From NCBI GenBank assembly GCA_016717165.1, contig JADKGA010000002.1, positions 682,001-746,000 of the forward strand: a stretch of DNA of 64,000 nt, read 5' to 3'. Shown here one piece after another: positions 45,195-53,937 of this stretch. How positions within the stretch are numbered: position 1 is the first letter of the stretch; each line of letters begins with the position of its first letter. This stretch comes from Candidatus Lutibacillus vidarii (lineage in GTDB: Bacteria > Actinomycetota > Actinomycetes > Actinomycetales > Dermatophilaceae). The notes under the pieces were generated by a model. It was not told where the DNA came from, did not search any database, and saw nothing but the letters and a program-made list of their open reading frames with translations. The position numbers and the translations under genes are program-made.

Positions 45195-46370
45195 GTGAGC
45201 ACCCTCCTGGTCACCGGGATCGCCGAGCTGGTCACCAACGACCCGGCGCACCCCGACGCCGAACCCGCCGAGGGCCTCGGGACGATTACCGACGCGGCCG
45301 TCGTCGTCGCCGATGGCGCCGTTCGCTGGGTCGGGCGCGCCGTGGACGCTCAGCCGGCCGACCGCGCGCTGGACCTCGGCGGACGCGCGCTCCTCCCCGG
45401 CTTCGTCGACAGCCATAGCCACCTGGTCTTCGCCGGGGACCGCTCGGCCGAGTTCGCGGCCCGCATGACCGGCCAGCGGTATGACGGCGGCGGCATCGCC
45501 ACCACCGTCGCCGCGACCGCGGAGGCATCCGACGACGACCTCCGCGACCTCCTGGCCGCCCGGGTCGGCGAGCTGCGCGCCCAAGGCACGACGACCATCG
45601 AGGTCAAGTCCGGCTATGCCCTCACCGTCGAGGGCGAGGCCCGGCTGCTTCGTCTGGCCCGCGAGCTCACCACTGAGACGACCTACCTCGGCGCCCATGT
45701 CGTCCCACCCCAGTTTTCCGGTCGACGAACCGAGTATGTCGACCTCGTCTGCGGCGAGATGCTCGACGCCTGCGCGCCATACGCGCGGTGGGTGGACGTC
45801 TTCTGCGAGCCGCACAGCCCGCACGCCTTCACCGAGGACGAGGCGCGGGCCGTCCTCGCGGCCGGGATCGCGCGTGGCCTCCTGCCCCGCGTTCACGGCA
45901 ACCAGCTCGGGCCCGGACCGGGGGTGCGGCTCGCCGTCGAGCTCGGCGCCGCGAGTGTCGACCACTGCACCTACCTCAGCGACGCCGATCTCGACGCGCT
46001 CGCCGGCTCCGACACGGTCGCGACGCTGCTGCCAGGCGTGGAGTTCTCGACCCGCTCGCCGTACCCGGACGCCCGGCGGCTGCTCGACGCCGGGGTGAGG
46101 GTGGCGATCGCCACCGACTGCAACCCTGGCACGTGCTACTCGACGTCGATGCCCTTCATGGTCGCGCTCGCGGTGCGGGAGATGGGGTTGTCCCCGGCGC
46201 ACGCCGTCCGGGCCGCCACGCTCGGCGGGGCGCAGGCCCTGCGGCGCGAGGATATCGGGCGGGTGGTCGTCGGTGCGCGTGCCGACCTCACGGTGCTCGA
46301 CGCACCGAGCCACCGGCATCTGGCCTACCGGGCCGGCGTCCCGTTGGCCCGCGCCCTCGACCTCGGCTGA
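45195..46370 (+). CDS. hutI: Imidazolonepropionase
   Basis: A 391-aa amidohydrolase opening the imidazolone ring to N-formimino-L-glutamate. The zinc/iron motif is DSHSHLVFAGDR, followed by GGGIATTV, EVKSGYALT, the later metal ligand in RVHGNQLG, and TDCNPGTCYSTSMP. GTG 45195 follows GGGGA by 8 nt, 43 bp after ftcD. With hutH, hutU and ftcD it completes the pathway from histidine to glutamate plus 5-formimino-folate. Confidence 0.95.
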   Translation: MSTLLVTGIAELVTNDPAHPDAEPAEGLGTITDAAVVVADGAVRWVGRAVDAQPADRALDLGGRALLPGFVDSHSHLVFAGDRSAEFAARMTGQRYDGGGIATTVAATAEASDDDLRDLLAARVGELRAQGTTTIEVKSGYALTVEGEARLLRLARELTTETTYLGAHVVPPQFSGRRTEYVDLVCGEMLDACAPYARWVDVFCEPHSPHAFTEDEARAVLAAGIARGLLPRVHGNQLGPGPGVRLAVELGAASVDHCTYLSDADLDALAGSDTVATLLPGVEFSTRSPYPDARRLLDAGVRVAIATDCNPGTCYSTSMPFMVALAVREMGLSPAHAVRAATLGGAQALRREDIGRVVVGARADLTVLDAPSHRHLAYRAGVPLARALDLG

Positions 46371-46431
46371 GCGCGGCCGACCGGCGCTGCGCCTCGGACC
46401 GCACGGCCGAGCGGGGCGCCCGGCCGGGCCC

Positions 46432-47991
46432 TCAGCCCTTGAGCATGGCCTGGAGCGTCCCGATGGTGTCAGCGTCCGCAGGAGCCTTGTCCGCCCGGTA
46501 TGCCTTGACCCGGGCGAACCGCAGCGCCACCCCGCCGGGATAGCGGCGGGACCGCTGCACCCCGTCGAGAGCGATCTCGACGACGAGCTCTGGAGCGACC
46601 TGGACGGCATACCCGCTCCGGCCGGTCTCCAGCTCGAGGAACCGAGCCGTCTGCCACCGGAGCAACTCGTCGGTCAGGCCCTTGAAGGTCTTGCCGACCA
46701 TGACGAAGGCACCGGGCTCGCCCAGCGGCACCGCGGGGTCACGCGCCCCGAGATGGAGGTTCGACAGCCACCCGGTCCGCCTGCCCGAGCCCCATTCGGC
46801 TGCGAGGACCACGAGGTCGACGGTGTGGACCGGCTTGACCTTGAGCCAGGACGACCCGCGCCGCCCCGCGGCGTACGCCGAGGCGAGGTCCTTGACGACG
46901 ACGCCCTCGTGCCCTGCGGCCAGCGCGGCGCGGCCGAGCTCGTCGGCGGCGGCCGGTGAGTCGGTCTCGAGCGAGGGCACCACGTGCGCGCCGGCGACGG
47001 TCCGCAGCACTTCCCGGCGGCGCTGCAAGGGCTCGTCGACGAGGTCGACCCCGTCGGCGTGGAGCACGTCGAAGAACCACGGCCGCAGCACCTCGTCCCG
47101 CCCCGAGGTCGACCCGAACCGGCTCATCGTCTCCTGGAACGGCCGGGGCGCGCCGTCCTCGGTCAGCGCGAGGGTCTCGCCGTCGAGGATCAGCGCGCCA
47201 CCGGGGAAGCCGTCGACGACCGCCACCAGCTCGGGCACCCGCGTCGTGATCTCGGCCAGGGTGCGGGTGAACACCCGGACCGGGCTGCCCGGACCGCCGG
47301 ACCGGTGCACCTGGATCCGCGCCCCGTCGAGCTTGTACTCCACCGAGGCCCGCCCCAGCGTGGTCACCGCCGCCCCAGCCGAAGGCGCCGTCGCGGCGAG
47401 CATCGGGAACACCGGTATGCCGACCCGCAGGCCGACCGCCGCCACCGCCTCGGCGCCGGAGGTCAGCGCGAGGACGGCGGTGCCGCCCAGCGATCCCGAG
47501 AGCATGACGGCCCGACGGACGGTCGGCACCGCGACCCCGGAGGCGGCCGCGACCGCGTCGACCATGACCCCGGCCAGCGCCCCGATCCGTAGGCCGGAGA
47601 GGATGACCCGCGCGAGGAAGGCCTGCTCGGCGGAGGTTGCCCGGCGCCATACACCGTCCAGCTCGGCGGCGCGAACCGCCGCCGACCCCGACCCCGACGC
47701 GTCGACGAGCCGGGTCAGGGCCTCGTCCACCTCGAGGATGGTGAGGGTGGCGACCTCGGCCGGCGCAGCGTCGGCGGCGCTGACGGCGGCCCAGCCGACG
47801 CCGAGGGACCCCTGGCGGAGCTCGCCGGTGAGGATGCCCACGGCCGGCTCGATCTCGGCCGGACCCAGCGTGCGCAGCAGCCCCGCGAGCGCGTCGATCT
47901 TGGCCTTGCGCGAGGAAGTTGCGGCGACCGCGTCGGCCGTCTCGATGAGCGCCGAGAGTGCGGTCGGGGCGTGGTCAGCGGTGGTCGACAT
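46432..47991 (-). CDS. ATP-dependent DNA ligase (LigB-like)
   Basis: A 519-aa ATP-dependent ligase of the actinobacterial LigB type. An N-terminal helical DNA-binding domain (about 1-190) precedes the adenylation domain with Lys220 in VEYKLDGARIQVH, then ILDGETLAL, WFFDVLHADG, EGVVVKD and SWLKVKP motifs; an OB domain ends the protein. It seals nicks in repair alongside the NAD-dependent LigA. TAGGGT 7 nt before the ATG suggests a leaderless transcript, with the IclR stop codon inside this -10 box. Confidence 0.92.
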   Translation of the reverse strand: MSTTADHAPTALSALIETADAVAATSSRKAKIDALAGLLRTLGPAEIEPAVGILTGELRQGSLGVGWAAVSAADAAPAEVATLTILEVDEALTRLVDASGSGSAAVRAAELDGVWRRATSAEQAFLARVILSGLRIGALAGVMVDAVAAASGVAVPTVRRAVMLSGSLGGTAVLALTSGAEAVAAVGLRVGIPVFPMLAATAPSAGAAVTTLGRASVEYKLDGARIQVHRSGGPGSPVRVFTRTLAEITTRVPELVAVVDGFPGGALILDGETLALTEDGAPRPFQETMSRFGSTSGRDEVLRPWFFDVLHADGVDLVDEPLQRRREVLRTVAGAHVVPSLETDSPAAADELGRAALAAGHEGVVVKDLASAYAAGRRGSSWLKVKPVHTVDLVVLAAEWGSGRRTGWLSNLHLGARDPAVPLGEPGAFVMVGKTFKGLTDELLRWQTARFLELETGRSGYAVQVAPELVVEIALDGVQRSRRYPGGVALRFARVKAYRADKAPADADTIGTLQAMLKG

Positions 47992-48001
47992 GGTCCCGAC
48001 C

Positions 48002-48838
48002 CTACGGGCGGTGTCCGACAAGGCGTCGGGACAGCTCTGCGGCAGTCGGTGTCAGATGGGCCACCAGGGCGGCCCGGTCGGCCGGCCCGACTGCCTCGAC
48101 CGGGAAGGTGAGCGCCAGCCCGGCCACCGGATGGCCGCCCGGACCGGCCACCGCGACGGCGACCGAGGCGAGCCCTGGGGTGACCCACTCGTCCTCGACC
48201 GAGTACCCCACCCGGCGCGCCTCGACGAGCGCGGCCCGCAGCTCACCCGGCGTGCCCGGCCCCGCACCGTGCCGGCGGACGAAGGCCTCGGGTCCGGGGA
48301 AAAGCGCGCGCACCTGCGCCGCCGGCAGCTGGGCGAGGATGGCCAGGCCACTGGCCGTCGCCGCCGCCGGGAGCCGGACGTCGACATCGGAGACCAGGGC
48401 CGGCCGGCGCGGCGCCCGCTGCTCGAGGACATAGAGGACGTCGCGGCCGTGCAGGACGGCGAGATGGGCATTGTGGGTCGTGGCTTCGGACAGCCGCGCG
48501 ACCAGGGGCCGGGCCAGCCGGGCGAGCGGGGCCTGCCTGGTGTAGGCCGTCCCGAGCTCGAAGGCGCCCAGTCCCAGGGCGTAGCCGGCCCCGTCGGGCA
48601 GATGGGTGACGAAGCCCTCGTCGGCGAGGGCCGACAGCAGGTGGTACGTGCTCGACCGCGGCAGCGCCAGCCGCCGGGCCAGGGTCGCCGCCGGGAGCGG
48701 CTCCGCGCTGCGGGCGAGCACCCGCAGCAGGCGCACCGCATTCCGGGCAGCTGGGACACTCGCCGGCGCCGGCGCCGTCGCCGGCGTCGACCGCCCGGCC
48801 GCGGACGCGTCCCTGGACGACATACCCACGGAGCGCAT
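48002..48838 (-). CDS. IclR family transcriptional regulator
   Basis: A 278-aa regulator. The N-terminal winged helix (about 35-85) reads LLRVLARSAEPLPAATLARRLALPRSSTYHLLSAL; the C-terminal effector domain includes AHLAVLHGRDVLYVLEQR and SVEDEWVTPGLASVAVAV. ATG 48838 is used; ATG 48823 is possible. It lies about 1.6 kb past hutI, and IclR proteins bind palindromes of about 14-16 bp, so it is the best local candidate to bind the hut operator, although that link is inference. Confidence 0.9.
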   Translation of the reverse strand: MRSVGMSSRDASAAGRSTPATAPAPASVPAARNAVRLLRVLARSAEPLPAATLARRLALPRSSTYHLLSALADEGFVTHLPDGAGYALGLGAFELGTAYTRQAPLARLARPLVARLSEATTHNAHLAVLHGRDVLYVLEQRAPRRPALVSDVDVRLPAAATASGLAILAQLPAAQVRALFPGPEAFVRRHGAGPGTPGELRAALVEARRVGYSVEDEWVTPGLASVAVAVAGPGGHPVAGLALTFPVEAVGPADRAALVAHLTPTAAELSRRLVGHRP

Positions 48839-48860
48839 TGTGCCCCCTAGCCTTGCCAGT

Positions 48861-49697
48861 GTGCGCGAGCCCCTGGACCCGGACCGGCTCGCGGCGGCGT
48901 GGGCGCGCACCGGCGGCCCGTGGCTGACCCCGGTCGTCCACCCCGCGCTCGCCTCGACCAACGCCGAGGCGCTGCGCCTCGCCCGGCCCTGGGCCGTCGT
49001 CGTCACCGACCACCAGACCGGCGGCCGGGGCCGGCTCTCCCGCGGCTGGCAGACCCCGGAGCACACCGCCGTGACCGTCTCGCTGACCGTCCCGATGCCG
49101 GACGAGCCGCTCGCCTGGGGGTGGCTGCCGCTCCTCGTCGGCGTGGCGGTCCACGACGCGGTGGCCGCCGCGACCGGCCTGGAGACCACCCTGAAGTGGC
49201 CGAACGACGTCCTTGTCCCGGGCGAGGACGAGCGCAAGCTCTGCGGCATCCTCTGCGAGGTGGCCCCGACCGCGCCGCTGGTCGTCGTGGGGATCGGGCT
49301 CAACGTCGACCAGGACCGCGCCGAGCTGCCGGTCGCCACGGCGACCTCGCTGCGCCTCTGCGGCGTCCCCGGCACGGCCGGAGCGGTATGCCGGGAGGCG
49401 CTCCTCGCCGCCCTGGGTGACGCGCTCGCCGAGGTTGTCTCGGCCTGGTCGTCCGCCGGGGATGCGGGGCTGGCCGTCCAGCAGCGCTACCGGTCGCTGT
49501 GCGCCACCCTGGGACGCTCGGTCCGGGTGGTCCTGCCGGGTGCGGCCGACCTGGTCGGGACGGCGGAGACGGTCGACGAGCATGGGCGCGTGGTCGTCCG
49601 GGGTCTCGACGGACAAGCCCATCCGGTCGCTGCCGGGGATGTCGTCCATCTGCGGCATACCGGCTCGGCGAGTCCCGCCGACGCGACATTGACATGA
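48861..49697 (+). CDS. birA: Biotin--[acetyl-CoA-carboxylase] ligase
   Basis: A 278-aa biotin protein ligase, attaching biotin to the carboxylase alpha subunit (Lys556 of the protein at 23215). GGRGRLSRGW holds the biotinyl-AMP loop, KWPNDVL the catalytic Lys region, and GIGLNVD a further signature. There is no N-terminal HTH, so it is a monofunctional (group I) ligase and not a repressor. TAGCCT lies 7 nt before the GTG. The cyclase gene follows with a 4-nt overlap. Confidence 0.94.
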   Translation: MREPLDPDRLAAAWARTGGPWLTPVVHPALASTNAEALRLARPWAVVVTDHQTGGRGRLSRGWQTPEHTAVTVSLTVPMPDEPLAWGWLPLLVGVAVHDAVAAATGLETTLKWPNDVLVPGEDERKLCGILCEVAPTAPLVVVGIGLNVDQDRAELPVATATSLRLCGVPGTAGAVCREALLAALGDALAEVVSAWSSAGDAGLAVQQRYRSLCATLGRSVRVVLPGAADLVGTAETVDEHGRVVVRGLDGQAHPVAAGDVVHLRHTGSASPADATLT

Positions 49698-50773
49698 TGG
49701 GGGCCATGGACGCCACCTCGAGCGGTCGGCATCGCCGGCCACGGGCCGGCACGGCGGAGGGGACCGACCCCGACGACCTGCTCCGTGCCCTGCTCGGTGG
49801 TGCCCCGGCATACACGCGCCGCGAGGTGAGCGCCAAGGCCAGGGTGTCGGTGCACAGCTCCCGCAAGCTCTGGCAGGCCCTCGGGTTTCCGATGGTGAGC
49901 AGCGACGCGCCGACCTTCACCGAGGCGGACCTCCAGGCGCTGCGGTCGGTCGCGCGGATGGTCCGCGAGGGGGTCCTCGACGAGCCCACCGCCCTGGCCA
50001 TGACCCGGGCGCTGGCCCGGTCGATGGACCGGCTCGCGATCTGGCAGGCCCAGCTGATGGCCGAGGCGCTGGCCCCGCAGCCCGGCGGAGCCGACGCGGC
50101 CGTGTCCTGGGCCATGCCCGACCCACAGACCGCCCGTGACGCCGCTCGGGTGATCCTCCAGATGGCCGACGACGTCGAGCCGCTCCTCGTCTACGTCTGG
50201 CGCCGGCATCTGACCGACGCGCTACTGCGGATGATCGCCGACTCGGGAGCCTCCCCGGACCACGACGGGGTGGTCCGGTGCGTCGGTTTCGCCGACCTCG
50301 TCTCGTTCACCAACCTCGTCCGCACCCTGAGTGAGCGCGAGCTCGCTCGGGTGGTGCAGCGCTTCGAGGGCCTGGCGTCGGAGATCGTCACCCAGCACGG
50401 CGGACGGGTCATCAAGACCGTCGGCGACGAGGCGATGTTCGTGGCACAGGACCCCCGCGACGGGGCGTCGATCGCCCTCGACCTCGTCGCCGCGATCGCC
50501 GAGGAGAAGCTGCTGCCCGACGTCCGGGTGGGGCTCGCCTACGGCAAGGTCATCGGCCGGCTCGGCGATGTCTTCGGGGTGACCGTCAACCGGGCTTCCC
50601 GGCTGACCGGGATCGCCGCGCCCGGGACCGTCGTCAGCGACGAGGCCCTCGCCGGCGAGCTGCGGCCGAAGGACGGGTTCGTCCTGCGCAAGCGGCGGCG
50701 CCGCCGGCTGCGCGGGGTGGGGGATGTTGTCCCATGGGTCGTGAGCCGCCCGCCGGCGGCTCTCACACGATGA
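49694..50773 (+). CDS. Class III adenylate cyclase with N-terminal regulatory domain
   Basis: A 359-aa soluble cyclase making cAMP. The N-terminal half (about 25-170) is a helical domain like the pH-responsive regulatory region of mycobacterial Rv1264/Rv2212. The catalytic domain has metal Asp201 (FADLVSF) and Asp245 (GDEAMF), adenine-selecting Lys241 and Asp292, and transition-state Asn299 and Arg303 (VNRASRL), so it should be active on ATP. ATG 49694 overlaps the birA stop; ATG 49697 and 49706 are alternatives. An Arg-rich tail precedes the stop. Confidence 0.92.
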   Translation: MMGAMDATSSGRHRRPRAGTAEGTDPDDLLRALLGGAPAYTRREVSAKARVSVHSSRKLWQALGFPMVSSDAPTFTEADLQALRSVARMVREGVLDEPTALAMTRALARSMDRLAIWQAQLMAEALAPQPGGADAAVSWAMPDPQTARDAARVILQMADDVEPLLVYVWRRHLTDALLRMIADSGASPDHDGVVRCVGFADLVSFTNLVRTLSERELARVVQRFEGLASEIVTQHGGRVIKTVGDEAMFVAQDPRDGASIALDLVAAIAEEKLLPDVRVGLAYGKVIGRLGDVFGVTVNRASRLTGIAAPGTVVSDEALAGELRPKDGFVLRKRRRRRLRGVGDVVPWVVSRPPAALTR

Positions 50774-50787
50774 AGGAGAGTGGGTCG

Positions 50788-51588
50788 GTGAGCGAGGAGC
50801 AGGCTCGCCTCGTCCGCGTGGAGCGGCACGAGCAGGGGTATGTCGCCGAGATCGTCCTGGACCGACCGGAGGCGCTGAACTCCGTGTCGACCGCGATGGC
50901 GCTGGCCATCGCCGGGGCGTGCGCCGAGGTCGGCGCCGATCCGGGAGTGCGGGCGGTCGTGCTCACCAGCACCCACCCGAAGGTCTTCTGCGCGGGGGCA
51001 GACCTCAAGGAACGCAACAGCCTCACCGACGCCCAGCTGCTCGCGCAGCGTCCGGTGGCGCGGGCGGCATACCGGTCGGTCCTCGACCTGCCCGTCCCGG
51101 CCATCGCCGCCGTCGACGGCATCGCGCTCGGCGGGGGCTTCGAGCTCGCGCTGTCCTGCGACCTCATCGTCGCCGCGGAGTCCGGGCTCGTCGGGCTGCC
51201 GGAGGTGCGCGTGGGGGTGATCCCGGCGGGTGGGGGCACCCAGCTGCTCACCCGGCGGGTCGGGTGGTCGAGGGCGGCGTCGATGATCTTCACGGCGCGC
51301 CGACTCCCGGCCCCCGAGGCGCACGCCCTCGGGGTGGTCGACGAGATCGTCCCCGACGGGACGGCGCGCGACCGGGCGCTGCAGATCGCCGCCGAGATCG
51401 CCGGGAACTCCCCGGTGGGGGTGCGCAACGCGAAACGGTCGATGCGGCTCGGCTTCGACGTCGACCTCGCCACCGGCCTGGAGGTGGAGGACGCCTGCTG
51501 GCGCGCCACGGCGTTCTCGCCGGACCGGGCTGAGGGAGTGGCGGCCTTCAACGAGAAGCGGCCGCCACGCTGGCCTTCCTCGCTGTAG
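50788..51588 (+). CDS. Enoyl-CoA hydratase/isomerase
   Basis: An approximately 266-aa crotonase. Oxyanion-hole segments are FCAGADLKERN and IALGGGFELALSCD; the catalytic Glu is in LPEVRVGVIPAGGGTQLL. A second Glu of classical hydratases is not obvious, so AUH-like methylglutaconyl-CoA hydratase or general hydration are both possible. GTG 50788 is chosen because AAGGAG lies 9 nt upstream; ATG 50770, overlapping the cyclase stop, is the alternative. Confidence 0.9.
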   Translation: MSEEQARLVRVERHEQGYVAEIVLDRPEALNSVSTAMALAIAGACAEVGADPGVRAVVLTSTHPKVFCAGADLKERNSLTDAQLLAQRPVARAAYRSVLDLPVPAIAAVDGIALGGGFELALSCDLIVAAESGLVGLPEVRVGVIPAGGGTQLLTRRVGWSRAASMIFTARRLPAPEAHALGVVDEIVPDGTARDRALQIAAEIAGNSPVGVRNAKRSMRLGFDVDLATGLEVEDACWRATAFSPDRAEGVAAFNEKRPPRWPSSL

Positions 51589-51614
51589 GGCTGATGCGGC
51601 CCTAGCATGGCGTT

Positions 51615-52292
51615 ATGACCCGAGTTCTGCTCGCCGAAGACGATCCGACGATTTCGGACCCGCTCGCGCGCGCGCTACGTCGGGAGGGCTACGAAGTCGA
51701 CGTCCGGGCCGACGGCCGGGCCGCCCTCGACGGCGCCCAGGAGGCCCCGGACCTCGTCGTCCTCGACCTCGGTCTGCCCTATATCGACGGGCTCGAGGTG
51801 TGCCGGCGGATCCGGGCCGGCGGGTCGACCGCACCGGTCCTGATCCTCACCGCCCGGGCCGACGAGGTGGACACCGTCGTCGGGCTCGACGCGGGTGCCG
51901 ACGACTATGTGACCAAGCCGTTCCGGCTCGCCGAGCTGCTCGCGCGCGTCCGGGCCCTGCTGCGACGCAACCCCAACGAGCAGGCGGGCGACAACGAGGT
52001 GGTCCGCATCGACGCCGACGGCCGGCGCGCGTGGTTCAACGGTGAGGAGCTGCAGCTCACCGCGAAGGAGTTCGACCTGCTTCGGGTGCTCGTCCGCGAC
52101 CAGGGCAAGGTGGTCTCCCGGGAGGCCCTGATGCGCGAGGTCTGGGAGACGTCGTGGTACGGCTCGACGAAGACCCTCGACATGCACATCTCGGTCCTGC
52201 GTAAGAAGCTGGGGGACGACGCGGCCCACCCCAGGTGCATCGCGACGGTGCGCGGGGTCGGCTTCCGCTTCGAGCGGCCCGAACGGGACTAA
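51615..52292 (+). CDS. OmpR/PhoB family response regulator
   Basis: A 225-aa regulator. The receiver domain has the acidic pocket AEDD and phosphoacceptor Asp51 (VVLDLGLP), with Thr (LTARA) and Lys (VTKPF) switch residues. A C-terminal winged helix (LTAKEFDLLRVLVRDQGKVVSREALMREVW) binds DNA. TAGCAT lies 6 nt before the ATG, fitting a leaderless message. The histidine kinase gene follows after 3 bp. No input signal is evident. Confidence 0.95.
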   Translation: MTRVLLAEDDPTISDPLARALRREGYEVDVRADGRAALDGAQEAPDLVVLDLGLPYIDGLEVCRRIRAGGSTAPVLILTARADEVDTVVGLDAGADDYVTKPFRLAELLARVRALLRRNPNEQAGDNEVVRIDADGRRAWFNGEELQLTAKEFDLLRVLVRDQGKVVSREALMREVWETSWYGSTKTLDMHISVLRKKLGDDAAHPRCIATVRGVGFRFERPERD

Positions 52293-52295
52293 CGG

Positions 52296-53327
52296 GTGCG
52301 CCGGCAGCTCGTCCTGTCGACGCTGCGGTCGGCGGCGAAGACCCTCGGCATCCTCGCCGCCCCGGTCCTCGCACTGCAGTGCTATGTCGTTGCCTACCGC
52401 AAGGACCTCGCGGACGAATGGTTCGCCCTCCCCGAGGCGACGCGGCTGCTCGCCGTGGTCCTGTACTACCTCGGCATCCTCATCGTCACCTTCGTCGTCG
52501 TCGCCCTGCTCAGCTACCGAGAGTCGCAGGCCTTCGCCGCCCCGCTCAACGACCTCGCGGTGACGGCCGAGCGGCTCGGCCGGGGCGAGACGAAGCTGAC
52601 CCCAGTCGAGAGCGGCATCGCCGAGATCGACCGGGTCTCCGACGTCCTGTCCCGCAGCGCCCAACAGCTGGCCAAGTCGCTGGCCGCGGAGCGGGACTTC
52701 GCCTCGGACGCCTCGCATCAGCTCCGTACCCCCCTGACTGCCCTGCTTATGCGCCTCGAGGAGATCGCCGACACCGACGACGCCGAGGTGGTCAAGGAGG
52801 AGGCCGGCATCGCGATCGCCCAGGTCGAGCGGCTCACTGCGGTCGTCGATGAGCTGCTCATGCGGTCCCGCCGGACGACCGACCCGGCGCAGCTCGAGGT
52901 CTCCCTCGACGCCGTCATCGCGGCCCTGCAGCGAGAGTGGCAGCCGGCCTTCGAACAGGCCCGCCGCAGCATCCACGTCCAGGGGGTCCGCGGCCTCCGG
53001 GTCAGGGCCACCGAGTCGGCGCTCAGCCAGATCCTCAGCACCCTGCTCGAGAACTCGCTCATCCATGCCAAGGGGACGGTGGAGATCGAGGTCCGCCGCT
53101 CCGGTCCCAGCGTCGTCGTCGAGGTCGCCGACCAGGGACAGGGCGTCCCGGCCGCGATTGCCCAACACATCTTCGAGCGCTCGGTCAGCGGAGGGTCCGG
53201 ATCGGGCACCGGGGTCGGCCTGGCCCTGGCCCGGGACCTCGCGGAGTCGATCGGTGGCCGCCTGGACCTCATCGCCGCCCGCCCGGCGACCTTCGCGCTC
53301 TTCGTCTCCGAGGCTCGGGAGCGCTGA
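52296..53327 (+). CDS. Sensor histidine kinase
   Basis: A 343-aa membrane kinase. Two hydrophobic helices (about 12-30 and 52-72) flank a short extracytoplasmic loop of about 20 residues, too small for a large ligand domain. HAMP-like sequence leads to the H box with His141 (SDASHQLRTPLTALL) and the ATPase with LLENSLIHA (N box), VADQGQGVP and GSGTGVGLALARDL. It partners the response regulator immediately upstream. Confidence 0.94.
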   Translation: MRRQLVLSTLRSAAKTLGILAAPVLALQCYVVAYRKDLADEWFALPEATRLLAVVLYYLGILIVTFVVVALLSYRESQAFAAPLNDLAVTAERLGRGETKLTPVESGIAEIDRVSDVLSRSAQQLAKSLAAERDFASDASHQLRTPLTALLMRLEEIADTDDAEVVKEEAGIAIAQVERLTAVVDELLMRSRRTTDPAQLEVSLDAVIAALQREWQPAFEQARRSIHVQGVRGLRVRATESALSQILSTLLENSLIHAKGTVEIEVRRSGPSVVVEVADQGQGVPAAIAQHIFERSVSGGSGSGTGVGLALARDLAESIGGRLDLIAARPATFALFVSEARER

Positions 53328-53379
53328 CCGGCGTGGGCGGCCACCGGGCCGTCGGCGCTCGCGAGGTAGGGTCCCAGAT

Positions 53380-53937
53380 GTGAGCCGGCTCCGCGACAAG
53401 GTGTTCGTCAGCCAGCGGCACAACTGGCTCCTCTTCGGCCGCTTCGGCCTCGTCGGGGCCACCGGCGTGGTCGTCAACATGCTCACCCTCGTCATCTGCA
53501 AGCGACTCGGCCCGGATGCCCACGACGCGATCATCGCCATACCGTGGACGCCGTGGAACGTGCGCTGGTACCACGCCTACTCGACCATGGCCTTCCTCGT
53601 CGCGAACTTCTGGAACTTCCTGCTCAACCGGTGGTGGACCTTCCGGACCACCGAGCACACGGTGTGGTGGCGGGAGTACTGGCCCTTCCTCGCCGTCGGC
53701 CTGCTCGGGCAGCTGGTCGGGCTGGGGCTGCTCACCCTGCTCATGCACCCGGGCTCGTTCATGCACCTGCCGAGCCGGGTGCTCGACAACTCCACCGGCC
53801 TGCGGACGATGCTCTACTGGGCGCAGCTCATCGTCATCGCCGTGGTGACCCCGCTGTCCTTCGTCCTCAACAAGCTGTGGACCTTCGCTGCGGTGCGCGG
53901 ACGACCTGTCGGGGTGCGGCGCGGAGCGGTGTCATGA
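53380..53937 (+). CDS. GtrA family membrane protein
   Basis: A 185-aa protein with four transmembrane helices. RFGLVGATGVVVNMLTLVI and FLVANFWNFLLNRWWTF are the family hallmarks. GtrA proteins help move or present undecaprenyl-phosphate-linked sugars for surface polysaccharides. The GTG at 53380 follows TAGGGT by 7 nt. purK overlaps its end by 4 nt, a common actinobacterial arrangement. A glycan gene cluster begins about 2 kb further on. Confidence 0.9.
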   Translation: MSRLRDKVFVSQRHNWLLFGRFGLVGATGVVVNMLTLVICKRLGPDAHDAIIAIPWTPWNVRWYHAYSTMAFLVANFWNFLLNRWWTFRTTEHTVWWREYWPFLAVGLLGQLVGLGLLTLLMHPGSFMHLPSRVLDNSTGLRTMLYWAQLIVIAVVTPLSFVLNKLWTFAAVRGRPVGVRRGAVS